Notes: generated by a model from the letters alone, not told the origin. Counted from the first letter of the stretch, positions 25,205-35,389 are shown. The stretch is 64,000 bases of DNA from Maribacter polysiphoniae (GCF_003148665.1 NZ_QGGQ01000005.1:62001-126000); one strand, 5' to 3'. Numbers and translations: made by a program.

Positions 25205-26530
25205 ATGGCATTGATAGGAAACAAGGAATACTTTAAAGGAATCGGGGAAATCAAATTCGAAGGAAAGGAATCTGATAATCCCTTGGCATTTAAATACTAT
25301 AACCCTGAACAGGTAGTTGCAGGTAAGACCATGCGCGAACATTTTAAATTTGCGATTGCTTATTGGCATACCTTCTGTGGGCAAGGTTCGGATCCTTTTG
25401 GTCCTGGAACGCAGAATTTTGAATGGGACAAAGCTTCAGACCCATTACAGGCAGCAAGGGATAAGGCGGATGCAGCCTTCGAATTCATTACTAAAATGGG
25501 TTTTGATTACTTCTGTTTCCACGATTATGATTTGGTGCAGGAGGGGGCAACTTTTGCCGAGTCAGAAAAGCGATTGGCCACAATAACGGAATATCTTAAG
25601 GAAAAGAAAGCCGCTTCAGGGGTGAAATTGCTATGGGGAACAGCCAACTGTTTTTCCAATCCAAGGTACATGAACGGTGCCGCTACCAATCCGGATTTCG
25701 ATGTGGTCTCAAGAGCTGGGGGACAAATTAAACTAGCCTTGGATGCTACCATGGCCTTAGACGGTGAAAATTATGTTTTTTGGGGAGGTCGAGAAGGCTA
25801 TATGTCATTGTTGAATACCGATATGGGTCGCGAATTGGATCATATGGGACAATTCTTGGCCATGGCAAGGGATTATGCCCGTAGCCAAGGTTTTAAAGGG
25901 AATTTCTTTATTGAGCCTAAACCTATGGAGCCTATGAAACATCAATATGATTTCGATTCGGCTACCGCTATAGGCTTCCTTAAGCAATATGGATTGGATA
26001 AGGATTTCAAAATCAACATCGAAGTGAACCATGCGACATTGGCTCAGCACACTTTCCAACATGAGATTGCAGTTGCTGCAAAAGCAGGAATGTTAGGTAG
26101 TTTGGATGCCAACCGTGGCGATTATCAAAACGGATGGGATACAGACCAATTCCCCAATAATATCCTTGAAACAACAGAAGCCATGTTGGTTTTCTTGGAA
26201 GCCGGTGGTCTACAGGGTGGAGGTGTTAACTTCGATGCCAAGATAAGAAGGAATTCTACCGATTTGGATGATGTGTTCCATGCACACATCGGTGGTGCTG
26301 ATACCTTCGCAAGGGCACTTTTGACCGCGGATAAGATTATTACCTCTTCCGATTATAAAAAATTACGTAAGGAAAGATATGGTTCTTTTGATGCCGGAAA
26401 GGGTAAGGATTTTGAAAATGGGAAGTTGAGTTTGACAGATCTTTATGAATTGGCGAAGAACAATGGCGAGCTTCAGCTTAAAAGTGGTAAGCAGGAATTG
26501 TTCGAGAACATCATCAATCAGTATATATAA
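25205..26530 (+). CDS. xylA: Xylose isomerase
   Basis: A 441-residue class II xylose isomerase converting D-xylose to D-xylulose. The catalytic His is in FHDYD (105-109). The metal ligands are in the segments [33 protein letters not shown] and [10 protein letters not shown]. It lies between xylB and the sugar transporter gene in a standard three-gene xylose operon. Confidence 0.97.
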   Translation: MALIGNKEYFKGIGEIKFEGKESDNPLAFKYYNPEQVVAGKTMREHFKFAIAYWHTFCGQGSDPFGPGTQNFEWDKASDPLQAARDKADAAFEFITKMGFDYFCFHDYDLVQEGATFAESEKRLATITEYLKEKKAASGVKLLWGTANCFSNPRYMNGAATNPDFDVVSRAGGQIKLALDATMALDGENYVFWGGREGYMSLLNTDMGRELDHMGQFLAMARDYARSQGFKGNFFIEPKPMEPMKHQYDFDSATAIGFLKQYGLDKDFKINIEVNHATLAQHTFQHEIAVAAKAGMLGSLDANRGDYQNGWDTDQFPNNILETTEAMLVFLEAGGLQGGGVNFDAKIRRNSTDLDDVFHAHIGGADTFARALLTADKIITSSDYKKLRKERYGSFDAGKGKDFENGKLSLTDLYELAKNNGELQLKSGKQELFENIINQYI

Positions 26531-26548
26531 TTTATAAAAGGAAATCCA

Positions 26549-27967
26549 ATGAAGGAATCAATAAATACCCTGTATCTATTAAGGTTAACAGTGGTAGCAA
26601 CACTGGGAGGTTTGTTATTCGGTTATGATACCGCTGTAATTTCAGGAACGGTGAGTTCATTGGATAGCTTTTTTGTAATGCCTTTTGGGTTGGATGAAAT
26701 GAACGCAAATGCCCGATTGGGACTTGTGGTCTCCAGTGCCCTTATAGGTTGTGTGATCGGAGGTGTCTTTGGGGGCGTGGTTAGTAAACGACTGGGACGC
26801 AGGAACGGACTCGTTTTGGCGGCGTTTTTGTTTTTGTTGTCAGCCTTGGGGTCGGCAATGCCCGAATTGTTTTTAAAACCCATCGGGGAAGCGGACCATA
26901 CCTTCATTTATATCTTTATTCTTTATAGGATTATAGGAGGCATTGGGGTAGGATTGGCCTCAATGCTCTCTCCTTTATATATTGCGGAAATAGCACCCGC
27001 CAAAAGTAGGGGCAAGTTGGTTTCGATGAACCAATTTGCCATTATTTTTGGTATGTTGGTTGTTTATTTCGTGAATTATTATATCTCCCTCCAAGGCGAT
27101 GACACTTGGTTGAATACCGTAGGTTGGCGTTGGATGTTCGCTTCGGAAGTGATCCCGGCCTCCTTGTTTTTCATCATGTTGTTTTTTGTGCCCGATACTC
27201 CCAGGTCCTTGGTTTTGAAGTCGAAGCCTGAGAAGGCACTTGCCGTATTGACCAAAGTGAACAATGAGGAAAATGCCAAAAAGATCCTGCATGAGATCCA
27301 GAATACGGTAACAAGTCATTCGGGAAATCTTTTTTCGTTTGGCATAACCGTTGTGGTCATCGGGGTGTTGCTTTCGGTGTTCCAACAATTCGTGGGCATT
27401 AATGTGGTATTGTATTATGCTCCTGAAATATTTAAGAGTATGGGGTCGGGAACGGATGTGGCCCTTTTGCAAACCATTATTGTAGGAGCGGTAAACCTGA
27501 TTTTTACGGTCTTGGCCATTTTGACGGTTGATAAGTTTGGAAGAAAGCCTTTGATGATCATCGGGGCTTTGGGTATGGCTTTGTCAATGTTTGCCTTGGG
27601 AACCACTTTCTTTATGGAATCTGTGGGTATAGGCGCACTTGTCTTCATGCTGTGCTATGTCGCCAGTTTCGCAATGAGTTGGGGTCCTGTTACATGGGTG
27701 TTGTTATCGGAGATATTTCCAAATAAAATCCGGGGAAAGGCCATGGCATTTGCAGTAGCGGCCCAGTGGATATCAAATTATCTGGTTTCATGGACTTTTC
27801 CAATGATGGACAAGAATAGCTATTTATTGGAAAAATTCAATCATGGTTTCTCTTATTGGGTATATGGTGCCATGGGATTATTGGCCATGTTCCTGGTATG
27901 GAAGTTTGTGCCGGAAACCAAAGGAAAGACCTTGGAAGAAATGGAGAAAATGTGGCATAAAGATTAA
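26549..27967 (+). CDS. xylE: Sugar porter (MFS), probable D-xylose transporter
   Basis: A 472-residue major facilitator with 12 predicted membrane helices. It has the sugar-porter signatures GGLLFGYDTAVISG in helix 1, SKRLGRRNG in loop 2-3, PDTPRSLV after helix 6, QQFVGINVVLYYAP in helix 7 and FVPETKGKTLEE at the end. The position 18 bp after xylA makes D-xylose the obvious substrate, probably by proton symport. Confidence 0.9.
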   Translation: MKESINTLYLLRLTVVATLGGLLFGYDTAVISGTVSSLDSFFVMPFGLDEMNANARLGLVVSSALIGCVIGGVFGGVVSKRLGRRNGLVLAAFLFLLSALGSAMPELFLKPIGEADHTFIYIFILYRIIGGIGVGLASMLSPLYIAEIAPAKSRGKLVSMNQFAIIFGMLVVYFVNYYISLQGDDTWLNTVGWRWMFASEVIPASLFFIMLFFVPDTPRSLVLKSKPEKALAVLTKVNNEENAKKILHEIQNTVTSHSGNLFSFGITVVVIGVLLSVFQQFVGINVVLYYAPEIFKSMGSGTDVALLQTIIVGAVNLIFTVLAILTVDKFGRKPLMIIGALGMALSMFALGTTFFMESVGIGALVFMLCYVASFAMSWGPVTWVLLSEIFPNKIRGKAMAFAVAAQWISNYLVSWTFPMMDKNSYLLEKFNHGFSYWVYGAMGLLAMFLVWKFVPETKGKTLEEMEKMWHKD

Positions 27968-28003
27968 ATTGTTTTATATTGACTGGTTCAAAGATCATGG
28001 TGT

Positions 28004-29035
28004 ATGATAAAATTAACCCTAAAAGATATTGCCAACCATTTTTCGGTTTCAATTTCCACGGTCTCAAAAGCGCTGCACGACAGTCATGAAATTAGTGATA
28101 AGTTAAAAAACAGGATTCAGGAATTCGCCAAGGAGAACCATTATAGGCCAAATAAGGTAGCCTTGAATTTGGTGAATCGAAGTACGAAATCCATTGGGGT
28201 GGTAATCCCCGATATCCTTAATTATTTTTTCATCCAGGTGTTGTACGGTGTTGAAAAGGTGGCCAATGAAAGGGGATATAGCATTATTAGCTGTGTTACC
28301 GACCATTCCCTTAAAAAAGAGACCATGACCTTGGAGATGTTGAGTAGTGGTTCGGTCGACGGACTCATTATTTCATCGGTTGCTTCGGAAAGACAAACAA
28401 GCAAGCATATAGAGAATGTCAAGAGTATTGTCGATTATCAAATACCCTTGGTGATGTTCGATCGGGTTATAGACGCCATCGAATGTGATAAGGTGATTGT
28501 TGATGATTTTGAGGCAGGGTATAAGGCGACCAAGTACTTATTGGAAACGGGATGTAAGACCATTGCGATAATTACCCCAATCAACAAGACCAAAATAGGT
28601 AGGTTGCGAATAGGGGGCTATAAAAGGGCCTTAAAAGAAAGGGATATTCCCTTTGATGATAAATTGATAACCCCAATTGGAGCCAAGGATGATCTTGACT
28701 TTATTTTGTCATTTATATTGAACGATAAAAATATTGATGGTATTCTGGTTTTGGATGAGATTACCACGGTAAAGACCATGGCTATAATAAAAGCCCGGGG
28801 ATACCATGTGCCCAATGATATTGCCATTATAGGATTTACAAACGGTCAGCTATCAAAATATGTTACCCCTGCATTGACTATGGTGAGCCAGCATGGTACA
28901 TATATCGGTGAAACCTGCGCCCATCGATTGATCGATCGGATAGAAGGACTGAGTTCACCGGGGGGGTTCGAGACCAAGGTGGTAAAAACAAGTTTGATAG
29001 TGCGGGAATCCACACGAAAAATTCCTTTGGGTTAA
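28004..29035 (+). CDS. LacI-family transcriptional regulator
   Basis: A 343-residue repressor with an N-terminal helix-turn-helix and hinge helix (LKDIANHFSVSISTVSKALHDSHEIS, about residues 4-29) and a periplasmic-binding-protein-like effector domain. It is 36 bp after the sugar porter gene in the same direction and probably regulates the xylose operon through the operator near 23.5 kb. The effector is unproven. Confidence 0.9.
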   Translation: MIKLTLKDIANHFSVSISTVSKALHDSHEISDKLKNRIQEFAKENHYRPNKVALNLVNRSTKSIGVVIPDILNYFFIQVLYGVEKVANERGYSIISCVTDHSLKKETMTLEMLSSGSVDGLIISSVASERQTSKHIENVKSIVDYQIPLVMFDRVIDAIECDKVIVDDFEAGYKATKYLLETGCKTIAIITPINKTKIGRLRIGGYKRALKERDIPFDDKLITPIGAKDDLDFILSFILNDKNIDGILVLDEITTVKTMAIIKARGYHVPNDIAIIGFTNGQLSKYVTPALTMVSQHGTYIGETCAHRLIDRIEGLSSPGGFETKVVKTSLIVRESTRKIPLG

Positions 29036-29040
29036 ATCAA

Positions 29041-29250
29041 TTTTCCATTCACGGTTCGCTGCATAAAATCCATTTACGTTCTTAAAAACTTGATGGTTAA
29101 TGCGTTGAAATATGAATTGCGGTTCGATGTGGCTCAGCACCATATACGTGTCATTGATAAAGCCAATACGCAAAGGGGAAATCTGGAATGTTCTATCAGG
29201 GATAAAACATTCCAGAATGTGGTTTAAATAATCACTCGAGTATTCTCCTA
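29041..29250 (-). pseudogene. Remnant of a NahK-like aminoglycoside-phosphotransferase-fold sugar kinase
   Basis: The reverse strand encodes, without a usable start codon, about 70 residues that match the N-terminus of NahK-type (N-acetylhexosamine) kinases: FINDTYMVL followed by FIFQRINHQVFKNV. The homologous stretch stops just before the lacI stop codon, where the rest of the roughly 350-residue kinase is missing. It follows the nucleotidyltransferase gene directly, the usual partner of such kinases, so an intact kinase gene was probably lost by deletion at the junction with lacI. Confidence 0.6.
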
Positions 29251-29258
29251 TAAATAAT

Positions 29259-30140
29259 TTAGTTCCATAGGGGAGCTTTGTAGTCCCCCCGCTCACTCAT
29301 TTCTTGAAGAAGGACCATCGCTTTTTCTTTGTCGCTGGCATAGGTAACGCCAAACCATTCACCTCCAGAGGGAATTACCTTGACGCCTATTTTCTTGTTT
29401 TCCAGCATTTCCTGGATAACAAAAGGTAAGTAAATTTCCCCATTTTTGATATTCGAATCGTTTTTAAGGAAGGTTTTGAAGTCATCCTCGATACTCTTGA
29501 AGATGGAAGGGTTACAAACCCAAAAGTTCATACTGGCAAGTTCGTTCCCTGTGAATTCCAATCCGGAATCAAGGTCTTTAATGGTTTTCGATTGTTGTTC
29601 GATCTTGGTGCGCTCATTTACAGATAACAGGTTGTTGGCGTCATCCGTGGTACAGACTCCTCGCGAAACCGAACCATGTTCCGATAGGGTATCCTTAAGG
29701 GTATAGCCTACAAGGGCATAGTCGGTAGTGTTGTTCTTTATGAAATCGGCAGATTTTTTGTATGCTGAATTACCGTAATAATCATCTGCGTTGATCACAA
29801 CGAAAGGGTTGTCAATGACCTTACGGGCCGACCATACGGCATGGGCCGTTCCCCAAGGTTTTTCACGTTCCCCACTAAAGGAGCTGCCTTCGGGCAAATC
29901 GCTTAGTTCTTGGGCAACTACGTCCAATTTTATGTGCTTTGGCAATCTTGATGAAAGATGATCGGTCAAGAATTCGACATTGGTTTGTTGTGTAATGACC
30001 ACAATATGGTCAAAGCCATTTTCGATAGCATCGTATATGCTAAATTCCATCAGGAACTCCCCGTTGGGTCCCAATGCATCGAATTGTTTTAATTTTCCGT
30101 ATCTGCTTCCTCGGCCTGCGGCCATTAATAATAATGTCAT
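29259..30140 (-). CDS. Sugar-phosphate nucleotidyltransferase
   Basis: A 293-residue NTP_transferase-fold protein if started at the ATG at 30140 (MTLLLMAAGRGSRYGKLKQ). The nucleotide-binding signature L-x-A-A-G-x-G-S-R-x-G is at the N-terminus, and the metal-binding Asp pair is in FVVINADDYYGN. It would transfer a nucleotidyl group to a sugar-1-phosphate. The upstream in-frame ATG at 30194 adds 18 residues that break the family start and is less likely. The kinase that should supply its substrate is only a fragment next door. Confidence 0.85.
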   Translation of the reverse strand: MTLLLMAAGRGSRYGKLKQFDALGPNGEFLMEFSIYDAIENGFDHIVVITQQTNVEFLTDHLSSRLPKHIKLDVVAQELSDLPEGSSFSGEREKPWGTAHAVWSARKVIDNPFVVINADDYYGNSAYKKSADFIKNNTTDYALVGYTLKDTLSEHGSVSRGVCTTDDANNLLSVNERTKIEQQSKTIKDLDSGLEFTGNELASMNFWVCNPSIFKSIEDDFKTFLKNDSNIKNGEIYLPFVIQEMLENKKIGVKVIPSGGEWFGVTYASDKEKAMVLLQEMSERGDYKAPLWN

Positions 30141-30355
30141 GTGTTTGATTTTATTGGCGTAAAAATAAACCTTTTGATTACAAAGTTTGTCCAATTTTCG
30201 ATATACACCCGATTAATTGGTTTTAGATCGACAAGGTTAAGTACCTCCGATACGTCTATTTTGGAATTATGTGGAGGGTAGGGAAAATGTATGAATAATG
30301 TTGCCATTGTAAAAAAAAGGATTGACTTGGTTGCGGATTCCTTGCTGTCCCAATC

Positions 30356-30398
30356 TGATAATTGTCATATTCTTTTACAGCTTTCCATTGTATATTTG
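30356..30398 (+). promoter_or_regulatory. FNR-like box with promoter for hemN
   Basis: TGATAATTGTCA (30356-30367), 23 bp, then a perfect -7 element TATATTTG (30391-30398). Transcription would start near 30403, so the hemN start must be the ATG at 30418, not the upstream in-frame codons. Confidence 0.75.
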
Positions 30399-30417
30399 TA
30401 TAACGCAAAATATATCC

Positions 30418-31779
30418 ATGAGCCAACTGATACAGAAATATAATATTCCAGGTCCACGCTATACAAGTTACCCAACAGTGCCATACTGGAATCAGGATAC
30501 ATTTTCTGGTGAAGAATGGAAAAGCACTTTAAAAAAGAGTTTTGACGAGAGCAATGAAAAGGAAGGGATTAGTCTCTATATACATCTGCCCTATTGTGAA
30601 AGTCTGTGCACATTTTGTGGTTGTCATAAACGCATCACCAAAAGGCACGATGTGGAATCACCTTATATAAATTCTGTTTTAAAGGAATGGAAGTTGTATT
30701 GTGATCTCCTTGGTTCAAAACCGATCGTCAAAGAGATGCATTTGGGTGGTGGTACCCCAACATTCTTCTCTCCAGAAAATTTACAACGGTTGATCAATGG
30801 TATTTTTAAACTTGCGCTAAAGGCACCAGATCATGAATTCAGCTTTGAAGGCCATCCGAACAATACCACCAAGGAACATTTACAGGCCTTGTACGATGTT
30901 GGTTTCCGTAGGGTGAGTTATGGGGTGCAGGATTACAATGAAAAGGTGCAACGGGCGATTCATCGGATCCAACCTTTCGAAAACGTTAAGCATGTTACCG
31001 AAGCCGCTCGGGAAATAGGGTATACATCGGTAAGTCATGATCTTATTTTCGGATTGCCGCATCAAACCCTGGAGCATGTTGAGGAGTCTATTTTAAAAAC
31101 CAAGTCGTTACGACCCGATAGGTTGGCATTTTATAGTTATGCCCATGTGCCTTGGTTAAAGGGTAACGGGCAAAGAGGGTTTAAAGATGGGGACCTGCCC
31201 AGTGCAGAAGCCAAAAGGTCACAATATGAGGAAGGAAAAAAACTTTTGACCAAGGTCGGTTATGAAGAAATAGGAATGGATCACTTTGCTTTGAAAAGTG
31301 ATAGTTTGCACCAGTCTATGGTGTCGGGTAAACTGCATCGGAATTTTATGGGGTACACCGCATCCAAAACACAGGTTATGATTGGGTTGGGAGCCTCTAG
31401 TATTAGCGATAGTTGGTATAGTTTTGCCCAAAATGTGAAAAGCCTGGAAGAATACAGGCATTTGGTCGACAATGATGTCATCCCAATTTACAGGGGACAT
31501 ATACTAACTGTGGAAGACATGATCATTAGAAAGCACATCTTGAATCTAATGTGCCGATTTAAAACTTCATGGGGGACAGATGAAACCTACTTTCCTGAGA
31601 TTTCAATGGTTAAGGATAGACTTTTTGAAATGGAACAGGACGGTTTGGTGGCGTTTGGAATAGATGGATTGAGGGTTACAACGGAAGGCCAGCCTTTTAT
31701 TCGTAATATTTGTATGGCCTTTGACGTTCTATTACATAGAAAAGAACCTGAGACCAGATTATTTTCTATGACAATCTAA
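30418..31779 (+). CDS. hemN: Oxygen-independent coproporphyrinogen III dehydrogenase
   Basis: A 453-residue radical SAM enzyme that makes protoporphyrinogen IX without oxygen. The cluster motif HLPYCESLCTFCGCH gives C60, C64 and C67, plus the extra Cys at 69 seen in true HemN. LGGGTPTFFSP and the C-terminal HemN domain follow. The start at 30418 is fixed by the promoter. FNR control of hemN is common because it replaces the oxygen-dependent enzyme in anoxia; haem is needed here for cytochromes. Confidence 0.95.
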   Translation: MSQLIQKYNIPGPRYTSYPTVPYWNQDTFSGEEWKSTLKKSFDESNEKEGISLYIHLPYCESLCTFCGCHKRITKRHDVESPYINSVLKEWKLYCDLLGSKPIVKEMHLGGGTPTFFSPENLQRLINGIFKLALKAPDHEFSFEGHPNNTTKEHLQALYDVGFRRVSYGVQDYNEKVQRAIHRIQPFENVKHVTEAAREIGYTSVSHDLIFGLPHQTLEHVEESILKTKSLRPDRLAFYSYAHVPWLKGNGQRGFKDGDLPSAEAKRSQYEEGKKLLTKVGYEEIGMDHFALKSDSLHQSMVSGKLHRNFMGYTASKTQVMIGLGASSISDSWYSFAQNVKSLEEYRHLVDNDVIPIYRGHILTVEDMIIRKHILNLMCRFKTSWGTDETYFPEISMVKDRLFEMEQDGLVAFGIDGLRVTTEGQPFIRNICMAFDVLLHRKEPETRLFSMTI

Positions 31780-31809
31780 ATATTTGAACTTAGTTTTAAT
31801 ACCTACATT

Positions 31810-32631
31810 ATGAAAAAAATAGTAGTACCCGTAGATTTTTCGGAACAGTCAGGATATGCTTTAAGAGTGGCCGCCTCCTTGGCAAAAAAGCATAAAGCTG
31901 AGATTTTGGCACTCCATATGTTGGAATTGAACCAAGCGATGGTTACTTCCTCAGAGGGTTTTAATCCCGAACAAACGGTGTTTCTCATAAAATTGGCCGA
32001 AAAACGGTTTAAGGAGTTTTTGGACAAGCCCTATCTTAGTGGTGTTGAGATAACACCCATTGTAAAACATTTTAAGGTTTTCAGTGAGGTCAATGATGTG
32101 GCTTCTAAAAATAACGCTGACTTGATTGTAATGGGTTCCCATGGTACTGACGGTTTAAAAGAGATTTTTGTGGGCTCCAACGCAGAACGCGTTGTCCGTA
32201 ATTCCGATATCCCCGTACTTGTTATTAAAAAGGAACATATAAACTTTAAAGCGGAAAAATTCTTGTTCGCCAGTGGTTTCAAGGAAGAAAGCGTCGAGGC
32301 CTTTCAAAAGGCAAAACAATTTGCAGGCATGCTTTCTGCGGAGTTGAAATTGGTTTATATCAATACCCCAGGGGATGATTTTCTGAGTACGAATGATGCC
32401 CATGATAGGATTTCCCAGTTTTTAAGCAAGGCGGGTGTAGATACCAAAGTCGATATTTATAATGACTATAGTGTGGAAAATGGTATATTGAATTACGGTG
32501 ATAAAATCGGTGCCGATATTATAGGTATTCCTACACATGGAAGAAAAGGACTTTCGCATTTCTTTATGGGAAGCATCGGTGAGGATCTTGCGAACCATTC
32601 CAATGTTCCCGTTGTAACATTTAAGATATAG
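31810..32631 (+). CDS. Universal stress protein, tandem UspA domains
   Basis: A 273-residue protein with two Usp domains. Both have convincing ATP loops: MGSHGTDGLKEIFVGSNAERV near residues 116-136 and GIPTHGRKGLSHFFMGSIGE near 238-257. It begins 30 bp after hemN and is followed by a terminator, so it is probably co-transcribed with hemN, though a TAGTTTTA element just upstream could give an extra promoter. It is more distant from the three left-hand Usp proteins than two of those are from each other. Confidence 0.9.
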   Translation: MKKIVVPVDFSEQSGYALRVAASLAKKHKAEILALHMLELNQAMVTSSEGFNPEQTVFLIKLAEKRFKEFLDKPYLSGVEITPIVKHFKVFSEVNDVASKNNADLIVMGSHGTDGLKEIFVGSNAERVVRNSDIPVLVIKKEHINFKAEKFLFASGFKEESVEAFQKAKQFAGMLSAELKLVYINTPGDDFLSTNDAHDRISQFLSKAGVDTKVDIYNDYSVENGILNYGDKIGADIIGIPTHGRKGLSHFFMGSIGEDLANHSNVPVVTFKI

Positions 32632-32659
32632 TAGATAGTTTTATAGCGAATTTATATGC

Positions 32660-32695
32660 AAAGGGAAAACCTAAAAATGGGTTTTCCCTTTTTTT
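32660..32695 (+). terminator. Intrinsic terminator after hemN-usp
   Basis: AAAGGGAAAACC (32660-32671) pairs perfectly with GGTTTTCCCTTT, followed by a run of T residues. It separates the hemN-usp unit from the copper-uptake operon. Confidence 0.8.
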
Positions 32696-32808
32696 GTGCC
32701 CTATCCCCGCGCATCATCGAAGATGCACGGCCACTATGGGCCTAATCCATTCACTTAAAAATGCCTTAAACGTGAAATAAAATAAAAAGACATTAATATC
32801 CTTTATTA

Positions 32809-32851
32809 TGACTTTTGTCATATATGAAAGTGGCAGACTTTTTTATATTTG
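32809..32851 (+). promoter_or_regulatory. FNR-like box with promoter for the copper-uptake module
   Basis: TGACTTTTGTCA (32809-32820), 23 bp, then a perfect -7 element TATATTTG (32844-32851). The transcription start would fall at or within a base or two of the ATG at 32857, so the mRNA may be leaderless. Confidence 0.72.
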
Positions 32852-32856
32852 CCCCA

Positions 32857-33234
32857 ATGAAAGCCTATGTGATTCTTTTTGTCGCACTCTTAATGCTGGT
32901 CAAGCCGCTTTGGCCCGTTGCCGAGTATGTCATGAATTACAACTATATAGCGAATGTCCTTTGTGAAAACAAAGCAAGGCCCCAACTGCATTGCGATGGT
33001 AAATGCTACTTGGCCAAACAGTTGGCGAAAGAGATGGATCAGAACGAGGAGAATCCGTTCGGGGAAAAGAAATCGAATAACGAAGTGCTTTCGCCCCTAT
33101 TTTTTCAATCGTTTTTAAAGGTTGATTTGGGGGTGGTTTTTACGACAGCAAAGCAGGATAATTTTAAAATAGGGCATACATTTTTGGCCCAATTGTATAC
33201 TTCAGATATTTCCGAGCCCCCAGAGCAAGCTTAA
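32857..33234 (+). CDS. Small membrane-anchored Cys-rich protein, probably copper-related
   Basis: A 125-residue protein with an N-terminal membrane segment (about residues 2-20) and then a cluster of three Cys in LCENKARPQLHCDGKCYLAKQL (about 36-55). The pattern C-x11-C-x3-C with a flanking His could bind a metal. I know of no named family, but similar proteins precede TonB-dependent receptors in Flavobacteria. The start at 32857 is favoured over 32815 because the upstream codons lie within the promoter. It is first in a likely operon with the copper receptor. Confidence 0.65.
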   Translation: MKAYVILFVALLMLVKPLWPVAEYVMNYNYIANVLCENKARPQLHCDGKCYLAKQLAKEMDQNEENPFGEKKSNNEVLSPLFFQSFLKVDLGVVFTTAKQDNFKIGHTFLAQLYTSDISEPPEQA

Positions 33235-33319
33235 CGCCATTGACTGTGCCAGTGTTTTAGGAAGTTGTTTTCCTACGATAGGCACCCTTCAACCTATACG
33301 TTAAGTAAAAATATATCCA

Positions 33320-35389
33320 ATGCAAATTGAAATTGGTGTCGTGCCGCAATATACTATTGGGGTTAGGCCCGAACGTTTTATATGCTTTTTGGGGATTCTA
33401 TGCTGTTTGCTGTTTGTAGGCCAGACCCATGCCCAAGAAAAGAAAGTTGAACCGGGCATTGATAGTATTCTGCCCGTAAATTTGGAAGAAGTCATTATTG
33501 TGGCTTCTTATAACAGTACCTTGGAACATAGGTCGCAGCATAAACCGCTCTCAACCCTTGACGAGTATTTGGAGTCTTCGAGAAAGGTGAATATGATCAA
33601 GCGTGGGGCTTATGCCTGGGAACCCGTTTTGAACGATATGTCCTCAGAGCGACTTTCGGTGACCATCGATGGTATGCGGATTTTCGGGGCATGTACCGAT
33701 AAGATGGATCCAGTGACTTCCTATGTTGATGTTTCCAATCTTAAGGAAGTCCATGTTTCAGGGGGTCAACAAGGTGCCGAACAAGGTTCTGTCATCGGGG
33801 GTTCGATTGATCTAAAGTTGGAAAAGAGCGATTTTGTTGAAAAAGGATGGTCTGGTTCTATAGAGACAGGAGGGGAGACATCCAATGCCGCGCGGATTTT
33901 TGGGGGCGAACTCAATTATTCGGATGCCAAATTCTATGTGGACACTGATGCCATTTACCGTAAAGCGGATAATTATTCGTCGGGTGGGGGTGATGAAGTT
34001 GCATTTTCACAATATGAAAAATACAACCTCTCGACCAATGCGGGATATCGGGTCAGTGAAGGAAAGAAGCTCTCGGCCTCATTTATTTTTGACGAAGCCC
34101 GTGATGTGGGCTATCCGGCCTTGCCTATGGATGTTTCATTGGCACGGGCGTATATTGCTTCGGTCAGTTGGTCGCAGAAATCATTCTTGAAGCATTTTAC
34201 CGACTGGGAGACCAAATTGTACGCCAATAAGGTTACCCATGTCATGGATGATTCCAAAAGGCCGGATGTGCCTATCCGGATGGATATGCCGGGATGGAGT
34301 GATACCTATGGGCTTTATACCCAAGCGAATCTAAACCACGAATCCCATCGCCTCTTGCTGAAATGGGATGGGTATTACAACCGATCCTTGGCGGAAATGA
34401 CGATGTACCCCCAAAACCCTGATGAGAATTCCATGTTCATGCTTACTTGGCCCGATGTACGCACATTCAATTCGGGTTTTTATGCCGAGGATATGATCCA
34501 ATTTAAGACGGGTTATTTGAAACTTTCCACGCGCTTGGCAATAAATATGGGCAATGTAGCCGATGAATTCGGGTTGAACAGCCTAAGGATCTTCTATCCC
34601 GATATGCCACAACGTAAGAATCGTTTCTTGAAAAGTGTCTCTGCACAATACTATAAAGACCTGGATAAGTTTCATGTCAATACAGGGCTTTCTTATGGGG
34701 ATAGGGCGCCATCGGTTTCTGAAGGTTATGGATTTTACCTCTTCAATAGTTTTGATAACCACGATTATATAGGTGACCCCGAACTGTCCAATGAGAAGGC
34801 CCTTGAAGCCAATGCCAAGGTTTCGTTTAAAGGGGATAGGTTGAGCACAAGTATCGAAGGCAACTATTTTTTCATGCAGGATTACATATTGGGGGAGGTA
34901 GACCCCACATTAAGTGTAATGACCATTGGTGCCGAGGGGGTAAAGATCTATAGGAATCTTGATCATGCCCATTTGTACAATATTTCATGGGAAAATGAAT
35001 ATGCTATCACGTCGGCATTAAAATGGACAGGAGTGTTGTCTTATCATAGGGGGATTGACAACGACAACCGTAATCTGCCGTTCATAAGTCCATTGGCCTA
35101 CAATTCCGGACTCCAGTATGCACAACACGGGTATACGGGGTCAATAACGATGAAAGGGGCCGCGAGTCAGGAGAATTTTAATCCCGATTTTGGGGAGGAT
35201 AAGACCGATGCATATATGGTTTTTTCCCTTTCCATGGGAAAAAAATTTACGATCGATTCCAATGCACTGTATGTAAAATTGGGCGTGGAGAATATTTTTG
35301 ATGAATATTATTCAACGTATACCGACTGGAAGAATATCCCCCGTATGGGACGTAATTTTTTTATGACCGTATCCTATGCGATCAACTAA
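33320..35389 (+). CDS. TonB-dependent outer-membrane receptor, OprC/NosA-like (copper)
   Basis: A 689-residue receptor with a signal peptide ending near THA-QEK (residue 39), a plug domain and a C-terminal 22-strand barrel ending in MTVSYAIN. The plug carries RLSVTIDGMRIFGACTDKMDP (about 111-131) and then PVTSYVDVSNLKEV. Met/Cys-containing segments at this place are characteristic of OprC/NosA copper receptors, which feed copper to nitrous oxide reductase. The location just before the nos operon supports this. A TonB box near EEVIIVA is plausible. Substrate by similarity and context. Confidence 0.8.
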   Translation: MQIEIGVVPQYTIGVRPERFICFLGILCCLLFVGQTHAQEKKVEPGIDSILPVNLEEVIIVASYNSTLEHRSQHKPLSTLDEYLESSRKVNMIKRGAYAWEPVLNDMSSERLSVTIDGMRIFGACTDKMDPVTSYVDVSNLKEVHVSGGQQGAEQGSVIGGSIDLKLEKSDFVEKGWSGSIETGGETSNAARIFGGELNYSDAKFYVDTDAIYRKADNYSSGGGDEVAFSQYEKYNLSTNAGYRVSEGKKLSASFIFDEARDVGYPALPMDVSLARAYIASVSWSQKSFLKHFTDWETKLYANKVTHVMDDSKRPDVPIRMDMPGWSDTYGLYTQANLNHESHRLLLKWDGYYNRSLAEMTMYPQNPDENSMFMLTWPDVRTFNSGFYAEDMIQFKTGYLKLSTRLAINMGNVADEFGLNSLRIFYPDMPQRKNRFLKSVSAQYYKDLDKFHVNTGLSYGDRAPSVSEGYGFYLFNSFDNHDYIGDPELSNEKALEANAKVSFKGDRLSTSIEGNYFFMQDYILGEVDPTLSVMTIGAEGVKIYRNLDHAHLYNISWENEYAITSALKWTGVLSYHRGIDNDNRNLPFISPLAYNSGLQYAQHGYTGSITMKGAASQENFNPDFGEDKTDAYMVFSLSMGKKFTIDSNALYVKLGVENIFDEYYSTYTDWKNIPRMGRNFFMTVSYAIN

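Noticed and set aside
28955-29296. A 113-codon reverse-strand reading frame taken as an intact gene
   Set aside because: Its ends are antisense to the nucleotidyltransferase and lacI coding regions; only the middle resembles a kinase, so it is reported as a remnant.
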